This document shows, piece by piece, positions 22,301 through 33,005 of a stretch of DNA of 64,000 nt. The DNA lies in the NCBI GenBank assembly GCA_013339765.2, contig JABSTR010003257.1, forward strand, positions 1 through 64,000. Reading direction: 5' to 3'. The first letter of the stretch is position 1, and every line of letters starts with the position of its first letter. The position numbers were made by a program, and so were the translations under genes. Source of the stretch: Haemaphysalis longicornis. Its lineage: Eukaryota; Arthropoda; Arachnida; Ixodida; Ixodidae. The notes beneath the pieces were generated by a model. The model saw only the letters and a program-made list of their open reading frames with translations, did not search any database and was not told the origin of the DNA.

Positions 22301-22884
22301 GTAATGCTAGCCCGGGCGCTGCCCGGACGGGTGGTATCGTCTAGTAACAAGCTGGTGGAATTTACGGATACTTGCATGAAATGGCTATGTCAATCAAATA
22401 TTTATCAGCGCAATTTTCGGTGGAATACTTGAATAGTGTTCAGGCACAAGTTACACAGGTCTGTGATGTTATCATTCCTGTACCATTGCATAGACCATTA
22501 TATACACTCGGCAAATGCCAAAATTGCTCAAAGTGAGTGAAGTTTTAGAAAAGACCATCTGGAAGGAAGACTCTTCATGTTGCACGCAGGAACGCTTTCC
22601 TTAGTACATAGCTGCATAAAAAATTTTTTTACAGACTATACAAATAAGTGTTCTGTACTTGTACACAGCCCGAGACCATCAGCGCACATTTCGTGGCTGC
22701 TGGGCCGCCGGTTTCCTTTGGTATGTACTCGAAAGCACGACCTTGAAAGAGCTGCCAATAAACACATCTGGCCAAAGGTTTTGGCCTGCACAACATCGTA
22801 AATACACACTGTGATGTGGTTATGTTTGTACAAACTTTATAAATATTTTCGTGGCACCAATGAGAATATCAACATCGCTGCCTG
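22301..22884. other. Unassigned DNA after the gypsy truncation
   Basis: No coding or repeat signal is recognised. A small GC-rich palindromic stretch lies at about 22309-22330. Confidence 0.45.
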
Positions 22885-23008
22885 TCGTCACGTGAGCAGC
22901 TCTCCCTCGAGCTGCTTCGTCTCCCTGTCATGACCATCTTTGTAAATAGAAGCCCCATTGCATCACCCTGACGTGTCGGCCCTTGGTCTTTTCACTTATT
23001 TTAGATTT

Positions 23009-23026
23009 TGGTGCCGAAACCCGGAA
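23009..23026 (+). other. BEL-type primer binding site
   Basis: TGGTGCCGAAACCCGGAA matches the tRNA-complementary motif typical of BEL/Pao elements and resembles those at 4448 and 41679 in this window. Confidence 0.75.
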
Positions 23027-23077
23027 TGAAGTCCTTCCTGCGATTCAGAGTTATCTCAAATTCGGCCTATTAGAAGG

Positions 23078-24111
23078 ATGAAGACCCGTCCATGCCGAAG
23101 ACGGATCCTTGTGATGGAAAGAGCCACGTTGGTGCTACTGAAACCCGTGCTAGTCACCGGGCAGAAGAAACAACGAATCCTCACCTCCGACGGCTATCCT
23201 CGATGGGCTGCGATTCCACAAAACTGTGAGGGGAGTGCCGCAGCGCATCACGCAATGAAAGACGTGCTTCGTCTGCAACACGATCTGACTTCTGATATGT
23301 CTGGGATGCACAGTAAGAAACTCAAGATAAAAAAAATCTCCCCCCCACCTCACCGAAGGGGATCGTGCGGAAATGCGAATGCATTGGGTGCACCGATGAG
23401 TGCGCTGCGGCAGGCAGTCACGGAGAGAGGAGCGCGCTCCACTGCATTTATATATATTTTTCCGAGCGCAGCGAGCGGAGAGAGGGTACGCGGAGAGGAG
23501 AGAGAGACCCGCGCAACACGCCCGCCCCGCGCGCGAGCTCTCTCCGCCGATCTCCGCGATGCGAGCGCCCTCACACGTCCGAGCGCGCTCCTCCTCTCCA
23601 CTCACTCTCCGCTACTCCGCCCGAGCTCCGCGATGCGAGCGCCCTCACACGCCGAGCGCGCTCCTCCTCCCCCCTTGCCATCCGCTACTCCCGCCCGACC
23701 TACTACGTGCTCCGGTTGCTAGGCGCGCCAAAGCTGTTGCTAGGCGCACGCCGGCCAACGCACGACAACCCCCGACTAATAAATGCATTCGCATTTAAAA
23801 GGAAAACAGACAGAATATTTGCTCGAGAACTATGCAGAGACAGAGGAGCAAGTGCGGGGCTGACCGTTAGGACAAGGGAGGTATGTAATGTTTTGAAGGA
23901 ATTGATGCACCCATTGCGAATAACAGAAATAATATTGAGATTGGTGAATGAAGATGAAGGTGCAGCTTCAGTAAGCATTAATGGTGAATCCAACACTCCC
24001 GAGGGGCTTGAAACCTCTCCTGTGAGCACAAGTTCTGGTGCAGACTGTCTGCAGAAGGACATTCACAAAAGAGAATATAAGAATCTGGATGCTGGTCTAC
24101 TACTTACTTAG
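23078..24111 (+). pseudogene. Gag-like frame interrupted by an insertion
   Basis: An ATG at 23078, 50 bp after the primer site, opens a basic frame (MKTRPCRRRILVMERA) that runs into the insertion at 23329-23796. After the insertion the frame continues with FARELCRDRGASAGLTVRTR, VCNVLKELM and a serine/threonine-rich tail to 24111. The core aligns with IARRLWNDARTTSSLTVRAT and VYDMLKNYV at 42120-42210. I know no named domain for it; gag is inferred from position. Confidence 0.45.
23329..23796 (-). mobile_element. Short Helentron-related non-autonomous element
   Basis: On the minus strand it starts AAATGCGAATGCATTT then ATTAGTCGGGGGTTGTC and ends with GGTGCACCCAATGCA, TTCGCATTT, a G-rich stretch and a T run, the same termini as 17279-18180. 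The ~470-bp interior is very CpG-rich, codes for nothing recognisable, and includes a tandem duplication of ~73 bp (about 23557-23700, marked by GATGCGAGCGCCCTCACAC). TTTT precedes its 5' end, as in the longer copy. Confidence 0.65.
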
Positions 24112-25010
24112 GTAGAGACAACTACAGCGGACAATGCCCAGTCATCGCTAAGAGACACACGGGAGCAGGATCGGAAGTGCGTGGCTGCAAAAAGAGTGCC
24201 TACGGTGGGAGCCCTACAACCGAGACAAAAGTGCAGAAGCTACAACCACACGATGGAAGTGCCACAAGACACGAACTGCCTGAAGGCGCTTTTCGTAACA
24301 TCTCGGACCACTCAACGGCCATCAAGCACCATGGCATCGGCCAAAGGGCTGCTTTAATATACCGCACATCTCCAGAACAAAGATCAACGAAGAACGCTAC
24401 CACAATCATGAAGGAGCCGACGACATCCCAGGACAGTAAACGCATTCGGAAACCAAACAAACCTGGAGGAAGTTGTACGTTCTTGAAGAAAGCTAGAGGA
24501 CATTGTGTTGGTCAAATGCAAGACTTCACTGAGACTACACCCGAAGTTAGTGCGCATAATTGACTATCTCTAACTAATTCCTTGACGTAGCCATTATGAA
24601 AAAACACCGATCGAAGGTTAGAAGATAGGCAAAGTGCAGAAGATAGCGAAGACCGAAGATGAGGAAAAAGGATGAAATCACAGAGCGGCTGGGCACGAAC
24701 AAGACTGACCAAACACCTTCTCCCAGGACTGGGTTCCGTAACATTACGTTTGTTGATAGTACCTCCATCGATTTCGGGTTTCTTGCTCACACAAACTCTT
24801 GTCGGGTGGTAGAATGTCGAGACTTTAGATGGCGAAGAAGACGACGCGAGCATCTCGCTACGGGTACCCGGAACAGGAAGAAGACGGCCAGGAGAGGCGA
24901 AGAGATGGCTGCATAGACGAACGGTTCCCTGTAAATCATGTAAATATATTGGCTTTCTACCGACCGCGGCGTTATCGGTTGCCTCTCTGGACATTTTCTA
25001 CAATGTTGAT

Positions 25011-25443
25011 TGGCCTTAACGGCGCTAAGAATTCGAACCAGGGCTTGGCTACACAATGTTGCCAATGCAATGGCAACGCGACATTGCTTCCAATGTAGTA
25101 TATATAAATTTCTTTCAGAGCAGGGAGCGAAAGACCACGTTCGGGATTGGCTTAAAAGGGTACTACCCCAGATACCACCTGAACAATTCTAACCAGAAAA
25201 CCAGCGCAGTGATGGGCAAATGGCTCACAACCAGTTGCATCAGTAAATATTGTACAAATGTGTTGGTGGCGTACTACCACGTTAAATCTTCAACTAATGT
25301 CTATTGTGTTATGCGGACTGCAACGTCGAAAACAGGTAGTAAAAACAAAAAAAGGGCCCATCTCCCCGCGAGGGGGACTCCATTAAATGCGTCGCATAGG
25401 GGGTGGGTGTATTGCGTTAACGTTTAGTGTTTGGGGAGTTGGT
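25011..25443. other. Unassigned DNA
   Basis: No coding or repeat signal recognised. Confidence 0.4.
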
Positions 25444-25689
25444 GGTAGTGAATGCGTTGTATCAGCAGCTCTTGATGTAGTTTGAATGAGTCAAGGATAT
25501 AAGGCCGCGTTCGTAGCCTTTCATTTCTGTGTCGGTTTTGTGGCGCAGTGGGAGAGCACCATATACCTCGGCGTGCCACCCACAGGTAGTGAATGCGTTG
25601 TATCAGCAGCTTCTTGACGTATTTTTAATGATTCAAGGATATAAGGCGCGTCGTAGCCTCCCATTCTGTGTAGGCTTTGTGGCGCAGTG
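25444..25689 (+). repeat. 141-bp tandem repeat with a tRNA-like A box
   Basis: Unit 1 spans 25444-25584. Unit 2 starts at 25585 and is cut by the LINE at 25690, resuming at 30960. Each unit has GGTAGTGAATGCGTTGTATC, CAAGGATATAAGG and TTTGTGGCGCAGTG. The last part followed by GGTAGAGC is an excellent Pol III A box, so the unit looks like a tRNA-derived repeat. Confidence 0.75.
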
Positions 25690-25725
25690 ATTCTGCTTCC
25701 GGCCGCTGCGCAGTGCGGACGCAGG

Positions 25726-26953
25726 ATGGCGAGCTCGTTCAAGGGGCGGCTTTGGCGGGCCCATCGGCCCGCGGTACCAGGTCTTCTGTTTTTGATAACT
25801 CTGGAAACCAGGAATACCAAGTTATTCTGGCCTCATTTGCCAACCGGACCATCTGTTCTGAACACCATTTTTCTGCACGCCGACGTGAAAGCCAGGCCAT
25901 ACAAGGTGGAAGACTTCCGCGCACCCGCTGGTGCGTTTGAATTTGCTGCCCGAGGGTTGTGGCCTTGGGCGCTATCAAATGAACCACCTGTGGGCCGTGA
26001 CGTTCAAGGACGCCGAGGCAGCTGCGAAGCTGGTTACCGCCTCCGAACTTCAAAGTGAAGGGGCGGAGGGTGCCTAATCATCGACCCCGCGGAGCCAGGA
26101 CGTACGTCTAAAGCTGCACTGGGTGCTCCACAACGTCCCCAGACGACGAAGTGCGAGGCGCCCTGTCGCTTTACGGGAAGGTCACCGAAGTGACCCGTGA
26201 CCGCTGGCGTGTGCCGGGCTGCACTTCGCAGCTCTCGACGACACGCCTGGTCACCCCTACGACTGAAGACAGGCGTCACCGTAGAAGACATCCCGCACCA
26301 GCTACGGATCGCCGGTGAGCAGGCCCTTGTCGTGGTGCCCGGACGGGTACCGCTTTGTTTGCGCTGCACCGGAAGTGGCCACATTCGTCGGGAGTGCCGC
26401 GTCCCACGGTGCGGGCGGTGCCGCCGCTACGGCCACAGTGATAGCGAGTGCGTCCGCACTTACGCGAACGTGGCCGGACCAGGGGACGACGACCACAAGT
26501 CCGAGTACGTGATGGACGCCGAAGACGCGGAGAGCGCTTCGGAAGGGCAAGGAAGAGGACGAGGACGCGGTGTGAAGGAGGCAACGCCCCCTGAACCTGC
26601 AGCCGCCGTGGCACCGAGCGCCGAACCACCTGCCGTAGGAGAAACGCACACCGAAGTCTCGGACGTTCAGGGCCAACCAAATCGCCACGGATGGTGCGGG
26701 CGTGAACGAAGCACCACTCTTGGCGTCGGAGGGGGACAAAAGCAAGGTAGAAGAAGAAGTTGAGATGACAGGTGTCCTTGCTGGCTCTTCAAAGCGCACA
26801 AGGGATTATGTCGAGGAAAAACAGGCCAGCACCGCCGATCCGAGCGGTGACGAACCCCCGGCGAAGGCTCCGACGCATGCTCGACGGGCGTCGGTGTTGA
26901 AAGTGAAGCCCAACGTCAACGCGGAGCGGCCCAGGAAGCCACCGGACACATAA
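25726..26953 (+). pseudogene. LINE ORF1, RNA-binding protein with CCHC knuckles
   Basis: It starts at the ATG at 25726 (MASSFKGRLWRAHRPAV), only 36 bp into the element. After frameshifts near 25950 and 26090 the frame at 26197-26763 has GVTVEDIPHQLRIAGEQALV and VVPGRVPLCLRC, then two perfect CX2CX4HX4C zinc knuckles (CLRCTGSGHIRREC and CGRCRRYGHSDSEC, about 26359-26451). An acidic/Gly-Arg tail and a last frame with SKRTRDYVEEKQAS end at 26953. Such proteins bind LINE RNA and chaperone target-primed reverse transcription. Confidence 0.85.
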
Positions 26954-27157
26954 CGTAACGTCCCTGTTCGGCCCTGCAATGTGAACAATTGCCCCTGATT
27001 CTCTCCGTGCAGTGCAGCGCAGCGAACAGCCGTCTCCGAGGAGTCTACGGACAAGGGCACGGCAACGCACACGGAATATCCGCCGTTCGCTACACTGGAG
27101 CCAGGGTTCGTTGAGCTGGCGTTGTATTTTGCTCTCAGTGTGCTTTAAGTCGATATT

Positions 27158-30100
27158 ATGGCCATTTTAAATAGGCCGCTTCGCATTTCTACTTTAAACG
27201 TAAGAGGCTTGGGGCTAGGCGCAAGCAGTATCAGCTGCGAAGGATTTATGGACGAAAAAGAAATAGATATAATGGCCATTCAAGAAACAAAAATAGAAAG
27301 CGAAAGCAGCACTGAGAGCATGATAAGGCCCTTTAGTGGCCGACTACAGCGTTTGCGTGAGTCATTCTGTGGGAACTTCGGGGGGTGTTGTATTTTGGTT
27401 AGAAATTCAGTTGGTATTCGTGTACAAACAGTTACGTCGAGCGAAACTGGCAGGATTGTGTGTTGTGATTTCAACTACTGTGGATTAGAATTTCGTGCAG
27501 TGTGTATATATGCACCAAATGTTACACGGGATAGGACGGTTTTTTTGAAGGGTTCTGATTATTTAAAGCCTGCAAGAAAGAGTAATTTTATTGGGCGACT
27601 TTAATTGTTGTGTGTGAACGAAGAGGACAGAAATGTGTCGCCGCGGACCAACGATCAGAGTGCAAGCGTCCTCTCAGAAGTTCTTGAAGACTGCGAACTA
27701 GAAGATTTGTAGCGCCCTGTGCAGGGAGCAGAAATGCTTTAAAGTTCACGCACTTTCAGGGAACAAGCCATGCGCGGCTGGACCGTGCATACGTTTCTTT
27801 CGAGCTAGCTGCGGCGTGCAAGAACTACGTGGTCGATAGTGTCTCCTTTAGTGACCACTGCCTTGGTTCATTTGTGTTGGGGGAAAGGAGGGAGGAGTGT
27901 AAGAAGTTCAGCTGGGAACTTTGGAAATTTAATGTAAAATTATTACAAGACACCACATTCACGGATAGAGTACAGGAAATTGCAGGAAAAACAAACAAAC
28001 GACGAAATCAGCAGCTGGCGGGAAAGGTGGGAGGTATTCAAACAGGAATGCAAAATGGTAGCGATGGAGAGGGGCACAGTGCTTAAACGGCAAGAGAGGG
28101 AAGTGGAAAACAAGCTCAGAAATAATCTGCAACACATGTTAGAACTCGAAAGCGAAATGCCTGGGGCATATAAAGAAGATATCAGAACCATTAAAAATAA
28201 GCTAGAAGCCATCGATATAGAAAGATATCGGGGAGCGACCGTGACGGCGAGGGCACCCGCCGACTAAGTGTTTTTGGCCGGTGATGAAGCGCCAACAAAG
28301 CGAGCGATAAAAGACGAAGCACGGTACGCGAGGGGCAATGGTATCGAGGAAATATATTGGCGAGGCGCGCTTACCAGTGACAAAGAGAACATAAAAAGTG
28401 CGTTTCAAGAACATTACACAGAGTTGTTTAGCCCCCACAGTTCCAAAAACTGATGAGTTCAAGCGAGACTTCTTACAGTCATGCCAAGGTTGGAAGATGA
28501 GGTGAGGGAACGACTTAGAGCAGCGACCGATATCGCTTGGCGAAATTCACACGGCAATATCGGATGTTAAAAGTAGGTAAGTCTCCAGGACCTGACGGGC
28601 TTGGTGCGGACATTTATAAAAGGTTCTCAGATATAGTTACTCCGTTTTTATTTATGGTCTTTCGCGAGGCCTACGAGTCCAAGGTATTGCCGCGGTCTTT
28701 TGGTCGCACACACACCGTCCTCATTCCCAAATCGGAAGACTGTGTTAAACTCAGTCGGTTTCTGGCTACCGGCCGATTACATTGGCCAATGTAGATTACA
28801 AAATTCTTATGAAGATCTTTAGCGCAACGATTGCAGAGTGTTATAAGAAGTGTAGTAGGGCCGCATCAGACCTGTGGCATAAGGGGGAGGAGTATAGTTA
28901 CAAATGTTGATTGATTGTGGGGTTTAACGCGCCGACGCAACGCAGGCGATGAGGCGCGCCGTAGTGGAGGGCTCCGGATTAATTTTGACCACCTGGGGAT
29001 CTTTATCGTGCGCCGAAATCTCGTACACACGGGCGTTTTTGCTTTTTCGCCTCCAATCAGAAAAAGCGGCCGCCGCGCGCGGCGAGAATCGAACCCGCGA
29101 CCTCGTGCTCAGCAGCGCACGCCTTAGCCCACTGAGCCACCGCGGCGGGTATAGTTACAAATGTTCATGTTGCGCGCAGTGTGCTGGAGTGTTGTGATAT
29201 GTTGTTTAAAAGGGTCGCTATGCTTCAAATTGATTTCGAGAAAGCGTTCGACCGAGTGTGCCATGAGATTCTTTTTTGTATTTTGGAGCATATAAATGTT
29301 GGTGATGTGATAATACAGGGAGTGCGCTATGGCGTACTCTCACTGCTGCACGCAACTGATATCAACAAGAATGTCACGGAAGTATTCCTGTACTGTCTTC
29401 TGTGCGACAAGGATGTCCAGCATCTCCTCTTCTGTTTGCAATTTATTGGAACCTTTTTTGTTTAAGAGTAATTAATGACAGTGGAGTACGTGGTTTTTAT
29501 TTACACACAAGCGAAGTGAAGTTACTAACATACGCGGATGATGTGGCGGTTTTTTGTGTGAAGACGAGGAGAGTGTAAGCGCCAGCCATATCCGGTAACG
29601 AAGGAATTTTGTAGATTACTAACAGCTGTGTTAATTGGGCCAAGTGTGCTGGTTTTTTTTTCACGGGGTAGTGGGGGTCAACACCATCTGTATTTGAAAA
29701 CGTGTCTTGGGTCGCGTACACCAGCGCGTTATCTCGGAGTTCCGCTGGATCGCTATCAGGATAGCGGCGAGTACTGGGAATCCGAGACGGCGAAGCTGCG
29801 CGAAAAAACAACGAAGTGGGGTGGTCGCGCATGTCTGTTTTCGCACGAGCCACGGTATGCAAACCCTTTTTCTTTTGGCAAAGCTGTGGTATGTGCTGCA
29901 GGTGCTTCATCTGTTCACGAGTCCATCGTGCAGCGAATGCACAGAGTATTCGCAAGTCTTTATCTGGTCATCGGTGTGGGAGCGTTCCAGTCGGAGTAAC
30001 CTTTTCGCCGAGTAAGGCAGGGGGTGTTGGCCTGTGTCATGTATTTGTTCGCCAGCTTGTGAACCGGTTTATGTTTCTGCGTGACACACGTGATCCATTT

Positions 30101-30898
30101 CTTCGCACTTTAATGCAGATTACATTAGTAGATGCCTTGCCTATGTATATTGTTTCTTCTGTAAGTGTTAGATGTGGTGCCGTGAAAGGCTATATGAAGG
30201 AAGTGGTTGGAGTCCTTTCGTTTTCTTACTGTGAGATTTTCGGTAGAATATTTAGCCACTGTTTCGAGAAAAACCCTTACAAATAATTTGAGGGAGATGC
30301 TCTTCCCCGTACCACGTTATCGTGAAATGTTTAGTTCTGGTCCTGGGCAGGATGTGTTATCCCGTGTGAAAAAAATGGCAGTCCCAGCATCCGTGAAAAC
30401 TTTCTTTTTCAAGTTACATACAGGAACGCTGCCAGTTAAACATGGATGGAGGAGAAGGGGCTGTTTATTGGTTGGTTCAAACATCTGTACGCTGTGTGCG
30501 AAAGCCGAAACAGTGGAACATGTTTTCGTGGAGTGCTGGGATGCCGTATTTTTTGGGACGTTTTACAGAGAACGTTAAAGAAAGACCTGCCCATTTCAGC
30601 GCATGGCATTCGGTTCCTTCCGGTTGAGCGTGAAGATGAAGTCCCGTATGATTTGATCATGGCGCTAGGTTTGCACGCCATTTGGAGGTCCAGAATGGCT
30701 GTGCGACATGCGTACCCCAATGCGCTCACTGTAAGCAAGTATTTTGCTCAAAATGTCAGGTTGTTGTATGAAGTGTACAAGTTACAGGACCCCGAACTTG
30801 AATGGCTTCCTGTTTTGGAAGAGCTATGTACTTTTGATGTTTATTTGAAGTCCTTCCGTCAGCCAAAGTTTGGCAGGCGGTTTTTAATTTATCCGTGA
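27158..30898 (+). pseudogene. LINE ORF2, endonuclease and reverse transcriptase
   Basis: The ATG at 27158 opens the EEP nuclease (ISTLNVRGL, IMAIQETK, then GDFN after a frameshift near 27590, and SFSDHCLG near 27845). The RT begins near 28537 (KSPGPDGLGADIYKRF, HTVLIPKSEDC), is split by the SINE, resumes with MLQIDFEKAFDRVCHE (29221), lacks a piece between GVRY and the VRQGCPASPLLF segment, and keeps an intact YADD at 29531-29542. The C-terminal region (30010-30895) has a CTLCAKAETVEHVF knuckle-like motif. Multiple frameshifts inactivate it. Confidence 0.88.
28909..29148 (-). mobile_element. tRNA-derived SINE in LINE ORF2
   Basis: A full-length copy with A box, B box and CAATCAATCAA tail on the minus strand. 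It is flanked by a perfect 17-bp duplication, GTATAGTTACAAATGTT (28892-28908 and 29149-29165). It therefore inserted after the LINE. Confidence 0.95.
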
Positions 30899-30943
30899 CT
30901 TGTATTACGTGTGTGCAAAAGGTAATAAAAAAAAAAAAAAAAA

Positions 30944-31045
30944 GCTTTGTGGCGCAGTGGGTAGAGCACCACGTACCTTGCGTTCCGCCCGCAGGGTCGG
31001 GGGATCGAAACCAGGCGCCGGTAAGTATTATTTTTTTATATAGTG
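30944..31045 (+). repeat. tRNA-like repeat interrupted by the LINE, 3' part
   Basis: With the target duplication it reads TTTGTGGCGCAGTGGGTAGA (A box), then GGGGATCGAAACC about 40 bp later (B-box-like) and a run of seven T at 31032, which could act as a Pol III terminator. The anticodon arm does not fold convincingly, so I call it tRNA-derived and not a tRNA gene. Confidence 0.6.
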
Positions 31046-32223
31046 TAGGGGGAGGGGTGCGGACCTGTTGTTGAGAGCGAGGAGGGTAGCGTGATGGGGG
31101 AGAGAGGAGTGGTGGAGAGGGCGCACCTGGAACGGCTGTTGCGGACGCCGATGCACGCCGACAACGCCGGGTGACATCGTGTGTTAAAGAAATGCTCTGC
31201 ATTTAAAAAATGCTGATAATGCGCACCGGTTGAGTTCTCTAATTCTGTTTTTAAAGTCCCTGGTTCGAAGCATGGCGGAACGTCTTCGTAGCTTTGACGG
31301 TTTCATCAGCATTTTTACCACGATATGTGCCGTTTTCTTGCCTTGCAATTCACGAGTGACTTTCGACTATAACCGTAGAATCAAGGGTGCGTTGAATTTT
31401 TCATCATGCTATGCATTCCTTAAGAGTAAGGTATGTCACTTCTGGGTAGGAAATCAAGTATTAGGGAGAGAAAATTGTGCGAATTTCGTTCTTGCCAAAT
31501 GTTCTGCATGATTTTCTTTTTATTTGACATCTTGAAATACGTTTCCTAGTATTTCAAATTTGGCGCGCAAACGTTCTTAAGAAATACATGTCTTTATGGA
31601 AAGGCTACAGTCCGATAACCGCCGTTAAACAATCAGCGGTATATTTTTAAAAACGACAAAAAATAATAAGGAGGATGTCAGCGTATGAAATGGGTTATCT
31701 CGCAGCTCACATAAAGGCTGTAGATAGGCGTAACACCGCTGCTTTTATGTGGTTACTATTCCTCTACTTCTTGTCAGCTCGGAGCTGTAGAACGACGCCG
31801 GCGGTCGCTCGATGCGAGATTTTACGTCCATGGGGTTGGGCATTACGGCCTGAACTTGGTGTTTTCCGCCAAAAAAGAACAGTCACATGGATGCTTGTGA
31901 AATTGTAAAATTTGTCGTCATAAATTCCACAAGTAAAAATTTGTAGCCAAGCTGGGGCGAACAATTATTTTGCTTAAAACAGCATCCTGGAGGCCGCGTT
32001 ACTTTCCTAGTCATACGTGCTGTATATAAGGAATTGTAGCAATAGGGAATTCGTACAGAGTATTACGCGTCCTGGCGTATCTACTGCAGATAATTTTTCC
32101 AAAAACACAAGGAATAATTCATTCTTGAGAAAAGGAACGTTTGACACAATTTTAGTATTTTTGGCCTAATTAAAGAACGATATACGGTACCGTTTGTTTC
32201 CCGAACAATTCCGTATTTTTATT
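31046..32223. other. Unassigned DNA
   Basis: The first ~150 bp are G-rich; the rest is AT-rich. No known protein or repeat recognised. Confidence 0.45.
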
Positions 32224-33005
32224 GGAAGAAGGTCGTTTGTTTTACTTCCGTTAATCGGTTCCAAAGCTCCGATAATTCAATCCTATCCATCGTAACTGAC
32301 GCTTTTGTGTGCTTACGTTTGGCAAATAGTTCCTTCGTTTTGCTAGTCAGTTTTGCAGTTTCTTCCCTACTTGTTGCTTCTTCCACCGATGCTGCTGATT
32401 CACTGAGTGCTGATGACAGGTTGTCATTTAGCTTGTCTATACTACCTCGTTCTGCTTGTTCAGACGGGCAAATTTGTTTTGAAGAGTAATGTTAAACTCG
32501 TGTGATCTCGCCCTGCCTGAATACATGAAGAAATCTTAGTTTTCACAAGTTTGCTGTTTTTCTCATTTGAGATTCAGCTGTAGCTTGTGTCCAACTATCT
32601 TGTGATAGCTGCTCCGAATCTCACTTCTCACCTCTACGTCTTGCACGATACCTGGGTTGTCGCATAAAATAAAGTAAATTTCGTTTTTTTTCTAGAAATG
32701 GGACTTTTTTATGTCTATTTTCTATTTTTTCGCTTTTGCCTTCATCATTGCTGATTAGACGTTCTCGCAGAAGCTGTCTGCGCTTCAATATCATAGCTGC
32801 CTGTTGCCGCATGGGCGGGTAAAATTATTAACCTGTTTCGCTGGCTTAACTTAATCACCACCGCGATTCCCTCACTAACGTTGAAAAACTCATTCACGTA
32901 TCCTGATATTTCTCTGTCGAATAAAAATCCCACCCGGTGACGCCTTCTTCTTTCCTTTTAATTTCGCTTAACGGTGTGCTATCTCACTTAGTGTCTGAGG
33001 ACTCG
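32224..33005 (-). pseudogene. RTE/BovB-like LINE fragment, endonuclease and linker
   Basis: On the minus strand, SEIKRKEEG leads to GFLFDREISGYVNEFFNVSE and LSQRNRLIILPAHAATGSYD, a decayed EEP nuclease of the RTE type (functional copies read close to GVGFL, R..LKI.Q.YAPT). Then come charged linker pieces ending in KLTSKTKELFAKRKHTK and DRIELSELWNRL, like the segment between nuclease and RT. It is cut off at a stop near 32224; no RT follows. Frameshifts throughout. Clade is inferred. Confidence 0.55.

Larger units (their letters stand above)
22885..25010 (+). mobile_element. BEL-like LTR element, probably non-autonomous
   Basis: A primer binding site of the BEL type (TGGTGCCGAAACCCGGAA, 23009-23026) sits after an LTR-like stretch beginning about 22885. 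Downstream frames carry a gag-like segment homologous to one in 41568-43397. No protease, reverse transcriptase or integrase was found in the 2 kb that follow. A Helentron-related insertion splits the internal region. The 3' border is uncertain; a stretch with CATGTAAATATATTGGCTTT near 24938 weakly resembles the LTRs of the sister element. Confidence 0.5.
25690..30943 (+). mobile_element. Full-length LINE of the tick-transposon type
   Basis: A 16-bp duplication, GCTTTGTGGCGCAGTG, flanks the element exactly (25674-25689 and 30944-30959). The order is a 36-bp leader, ORF1 with two zinc knuckles, ORF2 with endonuclease and reverse transcriptase, and a 17-base poly(A). A SINE (28909-29148) is nested in ORF2. 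Frameshifts and an internal deletion in the RT make it inactive. The ORF layout recalls L1/Tx1-like LINEs; clade assignment needs a phylogeny. Confidence 0.9.

Noticed and set aside
23078..24111. Long overlapping frames in the CpG-rich segment as host proteins
   Set aside because: They are arginine/serine-rich, open in several frames on both strands, and lie inside the short Helentron-related insertion.
30944..31045. Functional tRNA gene
   Set aside because: Anticodon arm and acceptor stem do not pair convincingly and the unit is part of a tandem repeat interrupted by a LINE.
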